DNA of 64,000 nucleotides from positions 132,904-196,903 of the forward strand of contig DATHMH010000012.1 of assembly GCA_035487295.1 (NCBI GenBank). The letters run 5' to 3'. The position numbers were made by a program, and so were the translations under genes. The notes under the pieces were generated by a model, which was not told the DNA's origin, ran no database searches, and saw nothing but the letters and a program-made list of their open reading frames with translations. The first letter of the stretch is position 1; every line of letters starts with the position of its first letter. Below are positions 7,175 through 16,018 of the stretch, one piece after another. This stretch comes from QIAW01 sp035487295 (GTDB taxonomy: Bacteria; Acidobacteriota; Terriglobia; Terriglobales; Acidobacteriaceae).

Positions 7175-9088
7175 TCATGGATGTTGGCCCGAACCCACAC
7201 CGCTTCCCTGCGCCGGCCATGGCAGCGAAAACCCTCGCTCCGCAATCCCCGGCAACGTGACCGGCAGTTTGCCATGAGACTGCAACTCGCCGAATAATCC
7301 CTTCACCGCGCTCAGCTCGGAGCTGGTGGCATTCGAGTAAGTACAGATATACGTCTGCACCTCTGGGAAATTCTGCGCCACATACGGATTCCCCAGGGCG
7401 ATCACGGCGGTCTTCGGCGCGGCCATCTCCAGCACCTGCCGCAGCAACTCTCCGCTTGCCTGCTCGAGGCTGACAGTATTCTCCAGCTTTCCATCTACCA
7501 TCACTTGCTTGGCAGGCGTAGGCACAACGTAGGCTGCCACTACTACTTTTTCCGCGTCTTTTACAGCTTGTAAAACCTCGGGCATCAAAACACCCGCCAC
7601 GGAATTATCAACGTGGAAAAAGGTCGCGTCGGCCCGCCGCTGCTTGAAAGCTGCTTCGAATGCCTGCCCCCAGTCGCCGCGAACGGTATCGGTAACAACG
7701 ATGGCCACGACTTTGTTGCCCGGCTTCACGTTTGCCTGAAAGATCTCCGCTTCCGTTGGAGGAACCTGCAATTTCTGTATGGGAAGCACCTGGCTATTGT
7801 TGCGCACCAGGGTCACCGCTTCGTCCGCCACCTGCTGCGCGAACTGCAAGTCTTCCGGCTTGCTGACCAGATAAGACACCTGCTGTAAATCCACGAAACG
7901 GTTCTTATCTAAGCCGACGGAAGCTTTCATCTCCAGAATTTTTTTCACCGAAGCATCAATCTGCGCCTCTGAAATCTCGCCGCGCTTAACCGCATTGACG
8001 ATGCCGTTAAACGCCCCATCCAGATCGGTCGGCCACAGGATCACATCGTTTCCGGCTTTCACGGCGTCAACCGCCGCTTTCGCCATTGGATTTCCATCTC
8101 CAGGCGGATAAAGGCTGGTAAGCCCGCGCATATCCATCGCGTCGGTCACAATCACGCCCTGAAATCCAAGCTGCACCTTCAGGAGGTCGGTTATGACCCG
8201 GTGTGAAATGGTCGCGACCGTGTTGGGATCGGGATCGAGCGCAGGAGCGGAAACATGCGCCACCATGATGGAATCAACATCGGCGCTGATTGCTTTTTTG
8301 AATGGCGGCAGCTCAACTTTCTGCAGGCGCGCCAAATCTCCTTCTACTTTTGCCACTCCCAGATGAGAATCTGTGCCGGTGTCGCCGTGTCCGGGAAAAT
8401 GCTTGGCGGTGGCCAGCATGCCGTACTGGTGCGATCCTTTGATGAACGCCGCTACCAGCGCGCCCACTTCATCCGGATTTTCCCCGAATGAGCGCGTATT
8501 AATGATGGGATTGGCCGGATTGATGTTGACGTCCGCTATGGGAAACAGGTTCCACTGGATCCCAATCGCGCGCGACTCTTCCGCGGTAATCGCTCCAAAT
8601 TTTTCCGCGTAATCGGTATTGCCAATCGCGCCAAACGCCATGGCATCAGGAAAAGCCGGAACCGACTTCACCCGCGAATCCAGCCCGCGCTCAAAATCTG
8701 CCGCCATCAGCAAAGGCAATGTGGAGTCACGCTGCAACTGGTTGGCCACGGCTGCAACTTCCAGCGGCGGGTTCTTCAGAAGAATGGGCCCATCCACATG
8801 CACGGTCAGCACCATGGACCCGATGTGATATTTCTGGAGCTGGTCGCGTATCTGTTTATAGTTGTCGCTGTCAAAGTTCTGGAAGTCGGTAAAGTAGCGG
8901 ACATTGATCATCTGCCCGACTTTCTCTTCCAGCGAAAGCTTCTTCAGCGTCTTCTCTACCCACTTGCGTCCATCTTTGTTGAGCTGCACCGGGCGGGGCT
9001 GAACCGCCTCCGCTTTTTGCGGCTTATCTGCCGCGCGCACTGAAATAGACAGCAGGAGAAAAAATAATGCTTTTGTGAGTTTTTGCAT
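7175..9088 (-). CDS. Glycoside hydrolase family 3, beta-N-acetylhexosaminidase (NagZ-like), exported
   Basis: I chose the internal ATG near 9088, which puts a signal peptide (MQKLTKALFFLLLSISVRA) at the N-terminus; an upstream start at 9163 would bury it. The (beta/alpha)8 domain carries the NagZ signature KHFPGHGDTGTDSH at about residue 228, whose Asp-His pair is specific for N-acetylhexosaminidases. The nucleophile region VTDAMDMRG is at about 315. Unlike short cytoplasmic NagZ it has a second alpha/beta GH3 domain (637 aa total). It should cut terminal GlcNAc from peptidoglycan fragments or chitooligosaccharides outside the cytoplasm. Divergent from glucokinase across about 110 bases; NagA lies just beyond, making a GlcNAc-use locus. 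Confidence 0.9.
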   Translation of the reverse strand: MQKLTKALFFLLLSISVRAADKPQKAEAVQPRPVQLNKDGRKWVEKTLKKLSLEEKVGQMINVRYFTDFQNFDSDNYKQIRDQLQKYHIGSMVLTVHVDGPILLKNPPLEVAAVANQLQRDSTLPLLMAADFERGLDSRVKSVPAFPDAMAFGAIGNTDYAEKFGAITAEESRAIGIQWNLFPIADVNINPANPIINTRSFGENPDEVGALVAAFIKGSHQYGMLATAKHFPGHGDTGTDSHLGVAKVEGDLARLQKVELPPFKKAISADVDSIMVAHVSAPALDPDPNTVATISHRVITDLLKVQLGFQGVIVTDAMDMRGLTSLYPPGDGNPMAKAAVDAVKAGNDVILWPTDLDGAFNGIVNAVKRGEISEAQIDASVKKILEMKASVGLDKNRFVDLQQVSYLVSKPEDLQFAQQVADEAVTLVRNNSQVLPIQKLQVPPTEAEIFQANVKPGNKVVAIVVTDTVRGDWGQAFEAAFKQRRADATFFHVDNSVAGVLMPEVLQAVKDAEKVVVAAYVVPTPAKQVMVDGKLENTVSLEQASGELLRQVLEMAAPKTAVIALGNPYVAQNFPEVQTYICTYSNATSSELSAVKGLFGELQSHGKLPVTLPGIAERGFSLPWPAQGSGVGSGQHP

Positions 9089-9201
9089 GCAGAGAAACAA
9101 TACCAGAATCGGTGATGGCTGCGCCTTCTTTAAAGGTTTTAATGGCTTGGTATAAGCTTCCATCCGGCTGCACTCTTCATTTACTATGGTCGCGCATTAA
9201 C

Positions 9202-10224
9202 ATGGCAATTATAGAAAACCCTAAAATAATCCTCGCCGGCGACGTAGGCGGAACCAAATGCAACCTGGCGCTGTTCCAGGAAAATGGGACCGCACTGGAT
9301 CTTATCTTCCAGCGCCGCTACGCCACCAAAGACTACGCCTCACTTTCTTTCCAGGCAGTCATCCGAGACTTCCTTGGTCACGCCACCGAATCTGGAGCCG
9401 CCCTTTCCGGCAAGAGCGTGACCGCCGCCGGCTTCGGCTGCGCCGGAGCGGTTGTAAACGACCGTTTTCACAGCGCCAATCTGCCCTGGATCATCGTGGG
9501 ACAGGAGATCGCCAGAGAAATGGGGCTGAAAAGCGTTGCCATGCTGAACGATCTGGAGGCCACCGCTCACAGCCTCGATCATCTGCCGCCAAAAGACCTG
9601 CTGGTGCTTAATCAGGGCGTTGCCCAGCCCCATGCAGCCAAGGCCCTGCTTGCTGCTGGAACGGGATTAGGCGAGGCCATCCTCTTCTGGAATGGCCGCC
9701 AGTACCATGCAGCGCCCGCCGAAGGCGGTATGGCCGATTTCACGCCGCACACCGAACGTGAAATCGAGCTCTTGCGATTCCTGAAGAAACGCATGCCCCA
9801 CGTCTGCGCCGAAGAGGTGCTTTCCGGGCGCGGATTCGCTGCCATTCACGAGTTTCTCGATGCCTCGGTGCGCCACTCTTCCTTTGACCTCTCACCCAGC
9901 GATGCTGCCCGCGAGATCACCCAGAACGCCGTCGCCGGCTCGTGCTCTATCTGCACGCAAACATTGGATCTTTGGGTTTCAGCCTATGGCTCTGAGGCGG
10001 GCAATCTGGCGCTCCGGGTATTGGCATTTGCCGGGGTTTATGTGGCCGGCGGGATCGCCGTCAAAATCCTGCCCAAGATGCAGGACGGCACTTTCTTGCG
10101 GGCTTTTTGCGACAAAGGGAGCTTCGCGCCTATCCTGGCCCGCGTTCCTATCTTCATTGTGCTAAATGAGGATGCCCCTCTATGGGGAGCTGCCTACCGG
10201 GCACTTGCGTCGGTGACGACCTGA
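9202..10224 (+). CDS. glk: Glucokinase (bacterial Glk family)
   Basis: 340 residues from the ATG at 9202; longer versions starting at 9112 would run into the divergent GH3 promoter. ATP-binding GDVGGTK is at residues 13-19. Further motifs are GFGCAGAV, MLNDLEATAHSL with the catalytic Asp, AAGTGLGEAIL, and the sugar-contacting PAEGGMADF and EEVLSGRGF, matching PF02685 glucokinases rather than ROK kinases. It phosphorylates glucose at C6. Because the flanking genes handle GlcNAc, activity on GlcNAc is conceivable but not shown. It converges on nagA, 31 bases between stops. Confidence 0.92.
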   Translation: MAIIENPKIILAGDVGGTKCNLALFQENGTALDLIFQRRYATKDYASLSFQAVIRDFLGHATESGAALSGKSVTAAGFGCAGAVVNDRFHSANLPWIIVGQEIAREMGLKSVAMLNDLEATAHSLDHLPPKDLLVLNQGVAQPHAAKALLAAGTGLGEAILFWNGRQYHAAPAEGGMADFTPHTEREIELLRFLKKRMPHVCAEEVLSGRGFAAIHEFLDASVRHSSFDLSPSDAAREITQNAVAGSCSICTQTLDLWVSAYGSEAGNLALRVLAFAGVYVAGGIAVKILPKMQDGTFLRAFCDKGSFAPILARVPIFIVLNEDAPLWGAAYRALASVTT

Positions 10225-10255
10225 CATTCCTGCTATTGCAGATTGCGATAGTGCC

Positions 10256-11431
10256 TTAGAAGAAGCCTACCCCGCGCGTCATCACGCCGGCAATTTCCAG
10301 CTTGTCTGAGAGCAAGACCAGGTCGGCATCGGCTCCGGGAGCGATTACACCCTTCTTTCCCGCGATTCCCAGCCGGCTGGCTGGGTTTAAGGTGGCCATC
10401 TGCACTGCTTCTGGTAAAGGCAGTCCGAGCGAAACCAGGTGCTTTACAGCGCGATCCAGGGTTAGGGTACTGCCGGCAAGGCGGCCTTCGGCGTTGCGGC
10501 AGACCCCGCCGCTCACGGTGAACTCAAATGGCCCCAGGCGATAGACCCCATCCGGCATGCCGGTAGCAGCGTTACCGTCACTGACTAGAATGACGCGCTG
10601 CGCCCCCTTGGCGGCCAGCAGCAGGCGGATGGCAGGATCGTCCACATGGATACCATCAGCAATAACTTCGGCTGTGACCTGCGGATCGGTAAGCACAGCG
10701 CCCAGCACGCCGGTCTCACGGTGAGAGAACGGCCGCATGGCATTGAAGACATGGACAGCATGGCGTACCCCGTGCTCGATTCCGACGTGCGCCTGTTCAT
10801 ACGTGGCGTCGGTATGTCCCATGGCGACGATAACACCGGCAGCGCGGGCACTATCGATGACATCCATGGCTCCTTTTAGCTCCGGAGCAATTGTCAGAAT
10901 GCGGGTGCATCCGTTGGCTGCCTGCAGGAAGCGACTAAGGGTCGCCACGGTAGGCAGCGCCAATGACTCTGGAGGATGCACTCCCCGCCGCTGGGGACTA
11001 AGAAACGGTCCTTCCAGGTGAATGCCAGTCATTTGTGCTAGCGGCGTTGAGGGGGACCCCTGGTTGGCAGGGCTTTGTATGTAACGCGCAATTCCCTCCA
11101 GGCTGTGGCAGATTTCATCTGTAGGAGCGGTTACAGTTGTGGCCACCAGCGAGGTCGTGCCATGGCGAGCAACGGTTGCAGCCACGATCTGGAGCGCCTC
11201 AGGCGTTGCCTCCATCACATCGTGGGCACCGGCGCCGTGAATGTGGACATCCACAAAGCCGGGAACAAGTGTGTGGATGCGGGCATCGTGGTCTTTTGCG
11301 CCTTTGGGGGCAACGATTTCTTCCCTGCGCCCCACAGCCACGATAACGCCATCTTCTATTACTACCGCTGCATCAACGATCTCTTCCGTGGGAGTGAGCG
11401 CGCGCGCCGCGCGAATGATCTGTGAAGGCAT
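10256..11431 (-). CDS. nagA: N-acetylglucosamine-6-phosphate deacetylase
   Basis: A 391-residue amidohydrolase. Metal and catalytic positions are visible: HIHG at 63-66, HLEGPF with Glu140, GHTDA with His206, HVFNAM with His227, DGIH with His262, and catalytic Asp285 in VSDGNAATG. It removes acetate from GlcNAc-6-P to give glucosamine-6-P. With the exported hexosaminidase and a sugar kinase next door the path from GlcNAc oligomer to glucosamine-6-P is nearly complete. The deaminase nagB is not in this window. Confidence 0.95.
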   Translation of the reverse strand: MPSQIIRAARALTPTEEIVDAAVVIEDGVIVAVGRREEIVAPKGAKDHDARIHTLVPGFVDVHIHGAGAHDVMEATPEALQIVAATVARHGTTSLVATTVTAPTDEICHSLEGIARYIQSPANQGSPSTPLAQMTGIHLEGPFLSPQRRGVHPPESLALPTVATLSRFLQAANGCTRILTIAPELKGAMDVIDSARAAGVIVAMGHTDATYEQAHVGIEHGVRHAVHVFNAMRPFSHRETGVLGAVLTDPQVTAEVIADGIHVDDPAIRLLLAAKGAQRVILVSDGNAATGMPDGVYRLGPFEFTVSGGVCRNAEGRLAGSTLTLDRAVKHLVSLGLPLPEAVQMATLNPASRLGIAGKKGVIAPGADADLVLLSDKLEIAGVMTRGVGFF

Positions 11432-11570
11432 GGACTAGACATCTTACCGGAATTTTTGTGACATGCCGAGATTAAGACAATTTCAATCTAAAATTGGAAG
11501 GACCATGCGAAGCTTCTGTTCCTGAGTTTAGATCACCGCATCCAATTTGCTTGAGAAAGGCCGCTTTTCC

Positions 11571-12485
11571 ATGGAAACAAAACAAGCAATCGACGCTACT
11601 CCCTGGCCCGCGCTTCCGCTGCAACAATGGGCAGATACCTACCATACTCTACACATGTGGACGCAAATCGTCGGCAAGATAAGACTGGCATTGAGCCCAC
11701 ATGCTAACCATTGGTGGGAGGTGCCCCTGTACGTCAGCGCCCGCGGCCTGAACACTTCTCCGATTCCATACGGAGACCGCATTTTTGAGGTCGAGTTTGA
11801 TTTTATTGACCATCATCTTACCATCAAGACCAATACGGGAAAGATGAAGAGCATAGGGTTGTATCCTCGTTCGGTCGCCGACTTCTATCAGGAATTTATG
11901 AGCACGCTCAGGGGGCTCGGCTTTGATGTGAAAATCTGGCGCATGCCGGTTGAAATCTCCGATCCGATTCCTTTTGATCAAGACCAGCAGCATGCTTCTT
12001 ATGATCCGGCATACACCAATGCCTTTTGGCGCGTCCTGGTTTCGGTGGATGAGGTTTTTAAGGAGTTTCGGGCAGGATTCATCGGCAAAAGCAGCCCGGT
12101 CCATTTTTTCTGGGGAAGCTTCGACCTGGCGGTGTCACGTTTCTCCGGGCGGCGCGCGCCAGAGAGACCCGGGGCCGACCGAATGACACGAGAGGCTTAT
12201 TCTCACGAGGTGATCAGCGCGGGGTTCTGGCCGGGAAGCGGCGATGTTACCGATGCCGCGTTTTATGCTTACGCAGCTCCCGAGCCTGAAGGATTTTCCA
12301 AGTCGAGTGTACGTCCGGCTGAGACCTTCTATCACCCTGGCTTTAAGGAGTTTCTGTTGATGTATGACGAGGTGCGGAAGAGCAGCTCTCCGCGGAAGAC
12401 ATTGATTGATTTCCTGCAGAGTACATACGATGCCGGCGCAAACCTGGGCAAGTGGGACCGCAAATCGCTGGAACGTGTTGCCTAG
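11571..12485 (+). CDS. DUF5996 family protein
   Basis: 304 residues from the ATG at 11571 (GAGAAAGG lies 12 bases upstream; a TTG at 11547 is an alternative). The order of conserved blocks is that of DUF5996: WPALPLQQWADTYHTLHMWTQIVGK, then YGDRIFEVEFDFIDHHL, then VHFFWGSFDLAVSRFSGR, then REAYSHEVISAGFWPG and FYAYAAPEPEGF. The many Trp, His and aromatic residues suggest an enzyme or binding pocket, but no function is established. No signal peptide, so cytoplasmic. Stands alone between divergent nagA and the next gene. Confidence 0.88.
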   Translation: METKQAIDATPWPALPLQQWADTYHTLHMWTQIVGKIRLALSPHANHWWEVPLYVSARGLNTSPIPYGDRIFEVEFDFIDHHLTIKTNTGKMKSIGLYPRSVADFYQEFMSTLRGLGFDVKIWRMPVEISDPIPFDQDQQHASYDPAYTNAFWRVLVSVDEVFKEFRAGFIGKSSPVHFFWGSFDLAVSRFSGRRAPERPGADRMTREAYSHEVISAGFWPGSGDVTDAAFYAYAAPEPEGFSKSSVRPAETFYHPGFKEFLLMYDEVRKSSSPRKTLIDFLQSTYDAGANLGKWDRKSLERVA

Positions 12486-12617
12486 TCAAGTGCCGAGAAA
12501 AGAACTAATCGCAGAGGACGCGGAGGAACGCAGAGATGTTAGTCTCGTACTTGCTTTCCGCTCATTCCGCTCTGCATTAAAATAAGACTCTTAATTCCAA
12601 CAGAGCAATGGAGCTTA

Positions 12618-13868
12618 ATGGCCAGGAAATTTGGATCCACTACTTGTCACTCCCTGCTAATTTTGATTTTTTCCCTGGTTAATCTAGTCACTGCCCAGGC
12701 ACAAGGAAAAGCCGGACCGAAACTGCAGCCGCACACGATCAAGCTGCAGAGCGGCAAAACGTTTCCCCTGAATCTTCCCGAAGGATTCGACATCTCGGTC
12801 GCCGCTGAAGGGTTGAAGCGGGTGCGTTTTATGACCAAGTCGCCCGACGGGCGAATCTTTGTGACCGATATGCACGACCTTTCTGACAATTCACTGGGGA
12901 CGGTGTACATCCTGGATGGCTTCGACCCCAAGACCGGCAGAATTGCCCATGTAGTTCCCTACCTGGAACATCTGCGTAACCCCAACAGCGTTGCGTTTTA
13001 TACCGATCCGGCAGGGCAAATCTGGCTCTACCTTGCACTCACTGACAAACTGGAGCGATATAAATTTCATTCAGGCGAAACTTCACCTTCATCCAAGCCG
13101 GAAATCCTGGCCACTTATCCCGATTACGGGCTGAGCTACAAATATGGGGGTTGGCATCTGACGCGCACCATTGCCTTCAGCGATAACGAGAACCCGCGTC
13201 ATTTATATATCTCTGTGGGCAGCAGTTGTAATGCTTGCGAAGAAATGGAAGAAATCCGTGCGAGTATTTCTGTCATGGATCCTGACGGCAAACATGCGCG
13301 CATTCTGGCTGCGGGGCTGCGCAATGCGGTCGGCCTGAGATTTATTGACGGCACGCTTTATGCCACCAACATGGGCGCCGATCACCTGGGTGATGATGCC
13401 CCAGACGAGACCATGTTCGCCTTCAATCGCCAGTTGCTGCAAAGCAATGCGCGATTGAATTACGGCTGGCCCTACTGCTATTTCAAGGATGGCGAGATAT
13501 TTCCCGATCCTAAGTTTGCTGCTTCCACGAAGAAGGTTGATTGCAGCCAGGTGCCCGCGCCTTACGATACTTTTGCCGCCCATGGCTCGCCCCTGGGCCT
13601 GGAATACTTCGATTCCAGCGCCGCAGAGCCAGCCTTGCAGAATTCGTTTCTTGTGGCCCTGCATGGCTCATCAAAGCGGCGTTTGCAGCGAGGCTATCGA
13701 GTCGTACGCGTGACACAACACTCCAAGCCGCAGGACTTCATCGCCGGGTTCCTGCAGAACGGAATTGTCTATGGCCGGCCCTGCGACATTCTGCGTATAG
13801 GGACAGATTCGTTCCTGCTGACCGATGACTATAGTGGGGTGATTTATTATGTGCGCCCCAAGAATTAG
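12618..13868 (+). CDS. Secreted sorbosone dehydrogenase-like beta-propeller protein
   Basis: 416 residues with a signal peptide (LLILIFSLVNLVTAQAQG). Repeated propeller blades are seen (FMTKSPDGRIFVTDMHDL, RNPNSVAFY, RHLYISVGSSCNAC, ILAAGLRNAVGLRF, LNYGWPYCYFKDG), with a final FLLTDDYSGVIYYV. This order fits the glucose/L-sorbosone dehydrogenase superfamily, which binds PQQ and oxidises sugars in the periplasm. The four cysteines may form disulfides. PQQ binding cannot be confirmed by eye, so the substrate and even catalytic activity are uncertain. Start supported by GGAG just upstream. Confidence 0.8.
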   Translation: MARKFGSTTCHSLLILIFSLVNLVTAQAQGKAGPKLQPHTIKLQSGKTFPLNLPEGFDISVAAEGLKRVRFMTKSPDGRIFVTDMHDLSDNSLGTVYILDGFDPKTGRIAHVVPYLEHLRNPNSVAFYTDPAGQIWLYLALTDKLERYKFHSGETSPSSKPEILATYPDYGLSYKYGGWHLTRTIAFSDNENPRHLYISVGSSCNACEEMEEIRASISVMDPDGKHARILAAGLRNAVGLRFIDGTLYATNMGADHLGDDAPDETMFAFNRQLLQSNARLNYGWPYCYFKDGEIFPDPKFAASTKKVDCSQVPAPYDTFAAHGSPLGLEYFDSSAAEPALQNSFLVALHGSSKRRLQRGYRVVRVTQHSKPQDFIAGFLQNGIVYGRPCDILRIGTDSFLLTDDYSGVIYYVRPKN

Positions 13869-13911
13869 TTTCGAGTTTCAGGTTTCGAGTCCGCACGAAT
13901 CGGAAGCGCCG

Positions 13912-13939
13912 GCAGAAACGTAGCGAGCTACGTCTCTGC
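13912..13939. repeat. Interspersed palindromic element (ACGTAGC..GCTACGT type), copy 1
   Basis: Arms GCAGAAACGTAGC and GCTACGTCTCTGC pair with one mismatch. The same core recurs at 19233-19260 (inside cbiA) and 47865-47894. Here it is intergenic, after the sorbosone-dehydrogenase-like gene. Confidence 0.7.
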
Positions 13940-14006
13940 AAGCGATCGTCTCGCGCAGAGATTCTGAGGAGCGCCGAGACATTACATAGTTCCGGGTTCC
14001 GGGCTT

Positions 14007-15053
14007 CTAATTCGTCACCGCAACCCGATGCCGTGCCTGTGTCTCCTCGGATGCTGGGCGCAATGGGCCTTGCAATCCCCGCATGAGGCTTTCGAAGGCG
14101 GCGAAATCGAGCGACTGGGGACCATCGGAAAGGGCGCGCTCCGGGCAAGGATGCACTTCGACGATGAGTCCATCGGCTCCCAGCGCGGCTGCGGCGCGCG
14201 ACATGGGAGGAATCAGGCTGCGCCTCCCAGTCCCGTGCGAAGGATCGGCGACGACCGGCAGATGTGACAGTTCGCGAGCCAGCGCGACCGATGCCAGGTC
14301 GAGCGTGTTGCGGGTCTCGGTCTCAAACGTTTTGATGCCGCGCTCGCACAACACAACATTGTGATTGCCGCCCGCGAGCAGATATTCGGCGGCCAACAAC
14401 CATTCTTTGACGCTGGCCGAGGGGCCGCGCTTCAGCAGCACCGGTTTATCGACTTTGGCGAGACGGCGAAGAAGATTGAAGTTCTGCATATTACGCGCAC
14501 CCACCTGCAGCATATCGGCGTGCTCGCAGATGACTTCAACGTCTTCAGTCCCCATCACCTCGGTGACCACCGGAAGATCGAATTTCTCGCGAACCTGGCG
14601 CAGCAGCTTTAATGCCTCCACTCCCAGCCCCTGAAATTCATACGGCGATGTGCGTGGCTTATAGGCTCCGCCACGCAGCATTCGCGCGCCTGCAGCCTTC
14701 ACCGCCTTCGCGGTGGAAAATATCTGCTCCTCAGACTCTACCGAGCATGGACCGGCAATGACAACGAAGCTGCCATCGCCGATGCGCACGCCGCCTACAT
14801 CGACCACCGAACCTTGCGGCTTTACCTGGCGGCTCACAAGCTTGAACGGTTGTGCGATGGGAACCACTTCTTCCACGCCGGCAGCCGCCGCCAGCGCTTC
14901 CAGTTCATGCCTTCGGCCACCGCTGCCCACAGCGGCAACGATGCAGCGCTCCGCTCCACGAGTGACGTGGGCCTGAAATCCAGCCTCTTTCACCCGATCG
15001 ATAATGTGCTGAATCTGCTCCTCGGTTGCTCTCTCTCTCATGTTAATAATCAT
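14007..15053 (-). CDS. aroF: 3-deoxy-7-phosphoheptulonate synthase with N-terminal regulatory domain
   Basis: 348 residues from the ATG at 15053, preceded by AAGGAG. The first 70 residues form a ferredoxin/ACT-like domain of the Thermotoga-type enzyme. The catalytic barrel follows with AGPCSVES (metal Cys), KPRTSPYEFQGLG, GARNMQNF, LLKRGPSAS, DPSHGTGRR (metal His) and VEVHPCPERALSDGPQSL. It joins phosphoenolpyruvate and erythrose-4-phosphate, the first step of the shikimate pathway. Feedback inhibition by Tyr or Phe through the N-terminal domain is usual for this class. A leader peptide and terminator upstream add a second, transcriptional layer of control. Confidence 0.95.
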   Translation of the reverse strand: MIINMRERATEEQIQHIIDRVKEAGFQAHVTRGAERCIVAAVGSGGRRHELEALAAAAGVEEVVPIAQPFKLVSRQVKPQGSVVDVGGVRIGDGSFVVIAGPCSVESEEQIFSTAKAVKAAGARMLRGGAYKPRTSPYEFQGLGVEALKLLRQVREKFDLPVVTEVMGTEDVEVICEHADMLQVGARNMQNFNLLRRLAKVDKPVLLKRGPSASVKEWLLAAEYLLAGGNHNVVLCERGIKTFETETRNTLDLASVALARELSHLPVVADPSHGTGRRSLIPPMSRAAAALGADGLIVEVHPCPERALSDGPQSLDFAAFESLMRGLQGPLRPASEETQARHRVAVTN

Positions 15054-15150
15054 TGAATCTTGCGCTCCTTGATCTCGAATCGAGATAGATTTTAAAACCT
15101 GAATTTTCTGACGCCACCGACGCAATCCCTGGCCTCTGACCATGCTCTCA

Positions 15151-15179
15151 AACAAAAACCGCGACTCCTGGTCGCGGTT
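15151..15179 (-). terminator. Attenuator hairpin upstream of DAHP synthase
   Basis: On the minus strand a perfect 9-base-pair stem (AACCGCGAC / GTCGCGGTT) with a 5-base loop ends in TTTTTGTTT, a textbook intrinsic terminator. It lies between the leader peptide stop (15219) and the aroF start (15053). Its job is therefore probably conditional termination, not the end of a gene. Confidence 0.85.
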
Positions 15180-15218
15180 GTGGGATTTAAACTCGGCTTT
15201 TATTTTAGTATTGCGTCT

Positions 15219-15308
15219 TTATTTCACGCACACAGGCCGCGCCCCACATCCGCTACTCGCATAGTAGTAGCGGTAGGTAAAAGCGTAGCTAAATCGCCAA
15301 GTGCGCAT
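15219..15308 (-). CDS. Aromatic-rich leader peptide, 29 codons (attenuation of DAHP synthase)
   Basis: ATG at 15308-15306, TAA at 15221-15219. Aromatic codons are Trp4, Phe6, Tyr8, Phe10, Tyr12, Tyr14, Tyr15 and Tyr16: 8 of the first 16 residues. The Tyr run lies in the loop side of a hairpin (arms CCGCTAC at 15250-15256 and GTAGCGG at 15267-15273). The attenuator terminator follows 40 bases after the stop. By analogy with the trp and pheA leaders, ribosome stalling when Tyr (and Phe) tRNA is uncharged would free the aroF transcript. A possible antiterminator pairs CGCGG (15237-15241) with CCGCG in the terminator's 5' arm. The ribosome site is weak (GCGGGTAA). Confidence 0.8.
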   Translation of the reverse strand: MRTWRFSYAFTYRYYYASSGCGARPVCVK

Positions 15309-15442
15309 AAGTAAATTACCCGCTTATTATCTGGAAATTGGCCGGCAATGTCAACCGAAAGAAGCTATTTTGCCCCTTAACCTTTGACCATTAGCTTTTG
15401 CCATGAATGTTCGGGGAAAAGCCAAAGGTGCTCGATATTGCA

Positions 15443-15898
15443 TCATGCAGAGCGGCGGATGTGACAGGTCTTTGCCACATCGGCGAGGCTGTTCAGGAAA
15501 GCCTCTGGCCGGGGATCCACGGTCACGGTGCCAAAATCATAGTGAGAAAAAGGGCCTTCGGAAATCACAATGACGGGGGTTGACGGGCTGTGGTGGTCCA
15601 CAATGGAGGCCATTTTTTTGCGTTCAATATTCTTAATGGTGCTGCAGAGAACCACGATGTCAAAGTCGCCGTTGAGAAATTCTTTCACAAAGGCCCGGTA
15701 AGTGGACGCCGTCGTGACCATGTAGTGCGCATATTCCAGAAGCAGCTTGCGCACGAGAAGCAGTACAGGATCGCGGCTTGCATAAAGAACCAGTATCTGC
15801 CGTTCCGTTTTGTTACCTGGCGTCACGCGCATGCTTTCTTTATTGTTACAAAGTCGAGTCTTCACTGTAACAAGAGAAACGAAGTTCATGAACGCCAA
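15443..15898 (-). CDS. Response-regulator receiver-like protein lacking the phospho-acceptor Asp
   Basis: The central part reads as a CheY-like fold: ILVLYASRDPVLLLVRKLLLEY, then FDIVVLCSTIKN, then TPVIVISEG. The third strand, normally ending in the phosphorylated Asp, has Cys instead (VVLC), and the acidic pair after strand one is reduced to RD. It is thus a pseudo-receiver or a diverged relative, with no output domain. ATG at 15898; an internal ATG at about 15832 would trim an unconserved N-terminus. Its divergent neighbour is unrelated, so its partner is unknown. Confidence 0.6.
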   Translation of the reverse strand: MAFMNFVSLVTVKTRLCNNKESMRVTPGNKTERQILVLYASRDPVLLLVRKLLLEYAHYMVTTASTYRAFVKEFLNGDFDIVVLCSTIKNIERKKMASIVDHHSPSTPVIVISEGPFSHYDFGTVTVDPRPEAFLNSLADVAKTCHIRRSA

Positions 15899-16018
15899 GT
15901 TACGTCATAGAGAATAGGAGTGTAAAACTTCCCATTTACGGTCCTGTATTTCCTGTTTTGGGAAAATGCAAATTGAATGGGGGAATAATCCTATTGAAGC
16001 GCGAGTTGTTGGTCACGC

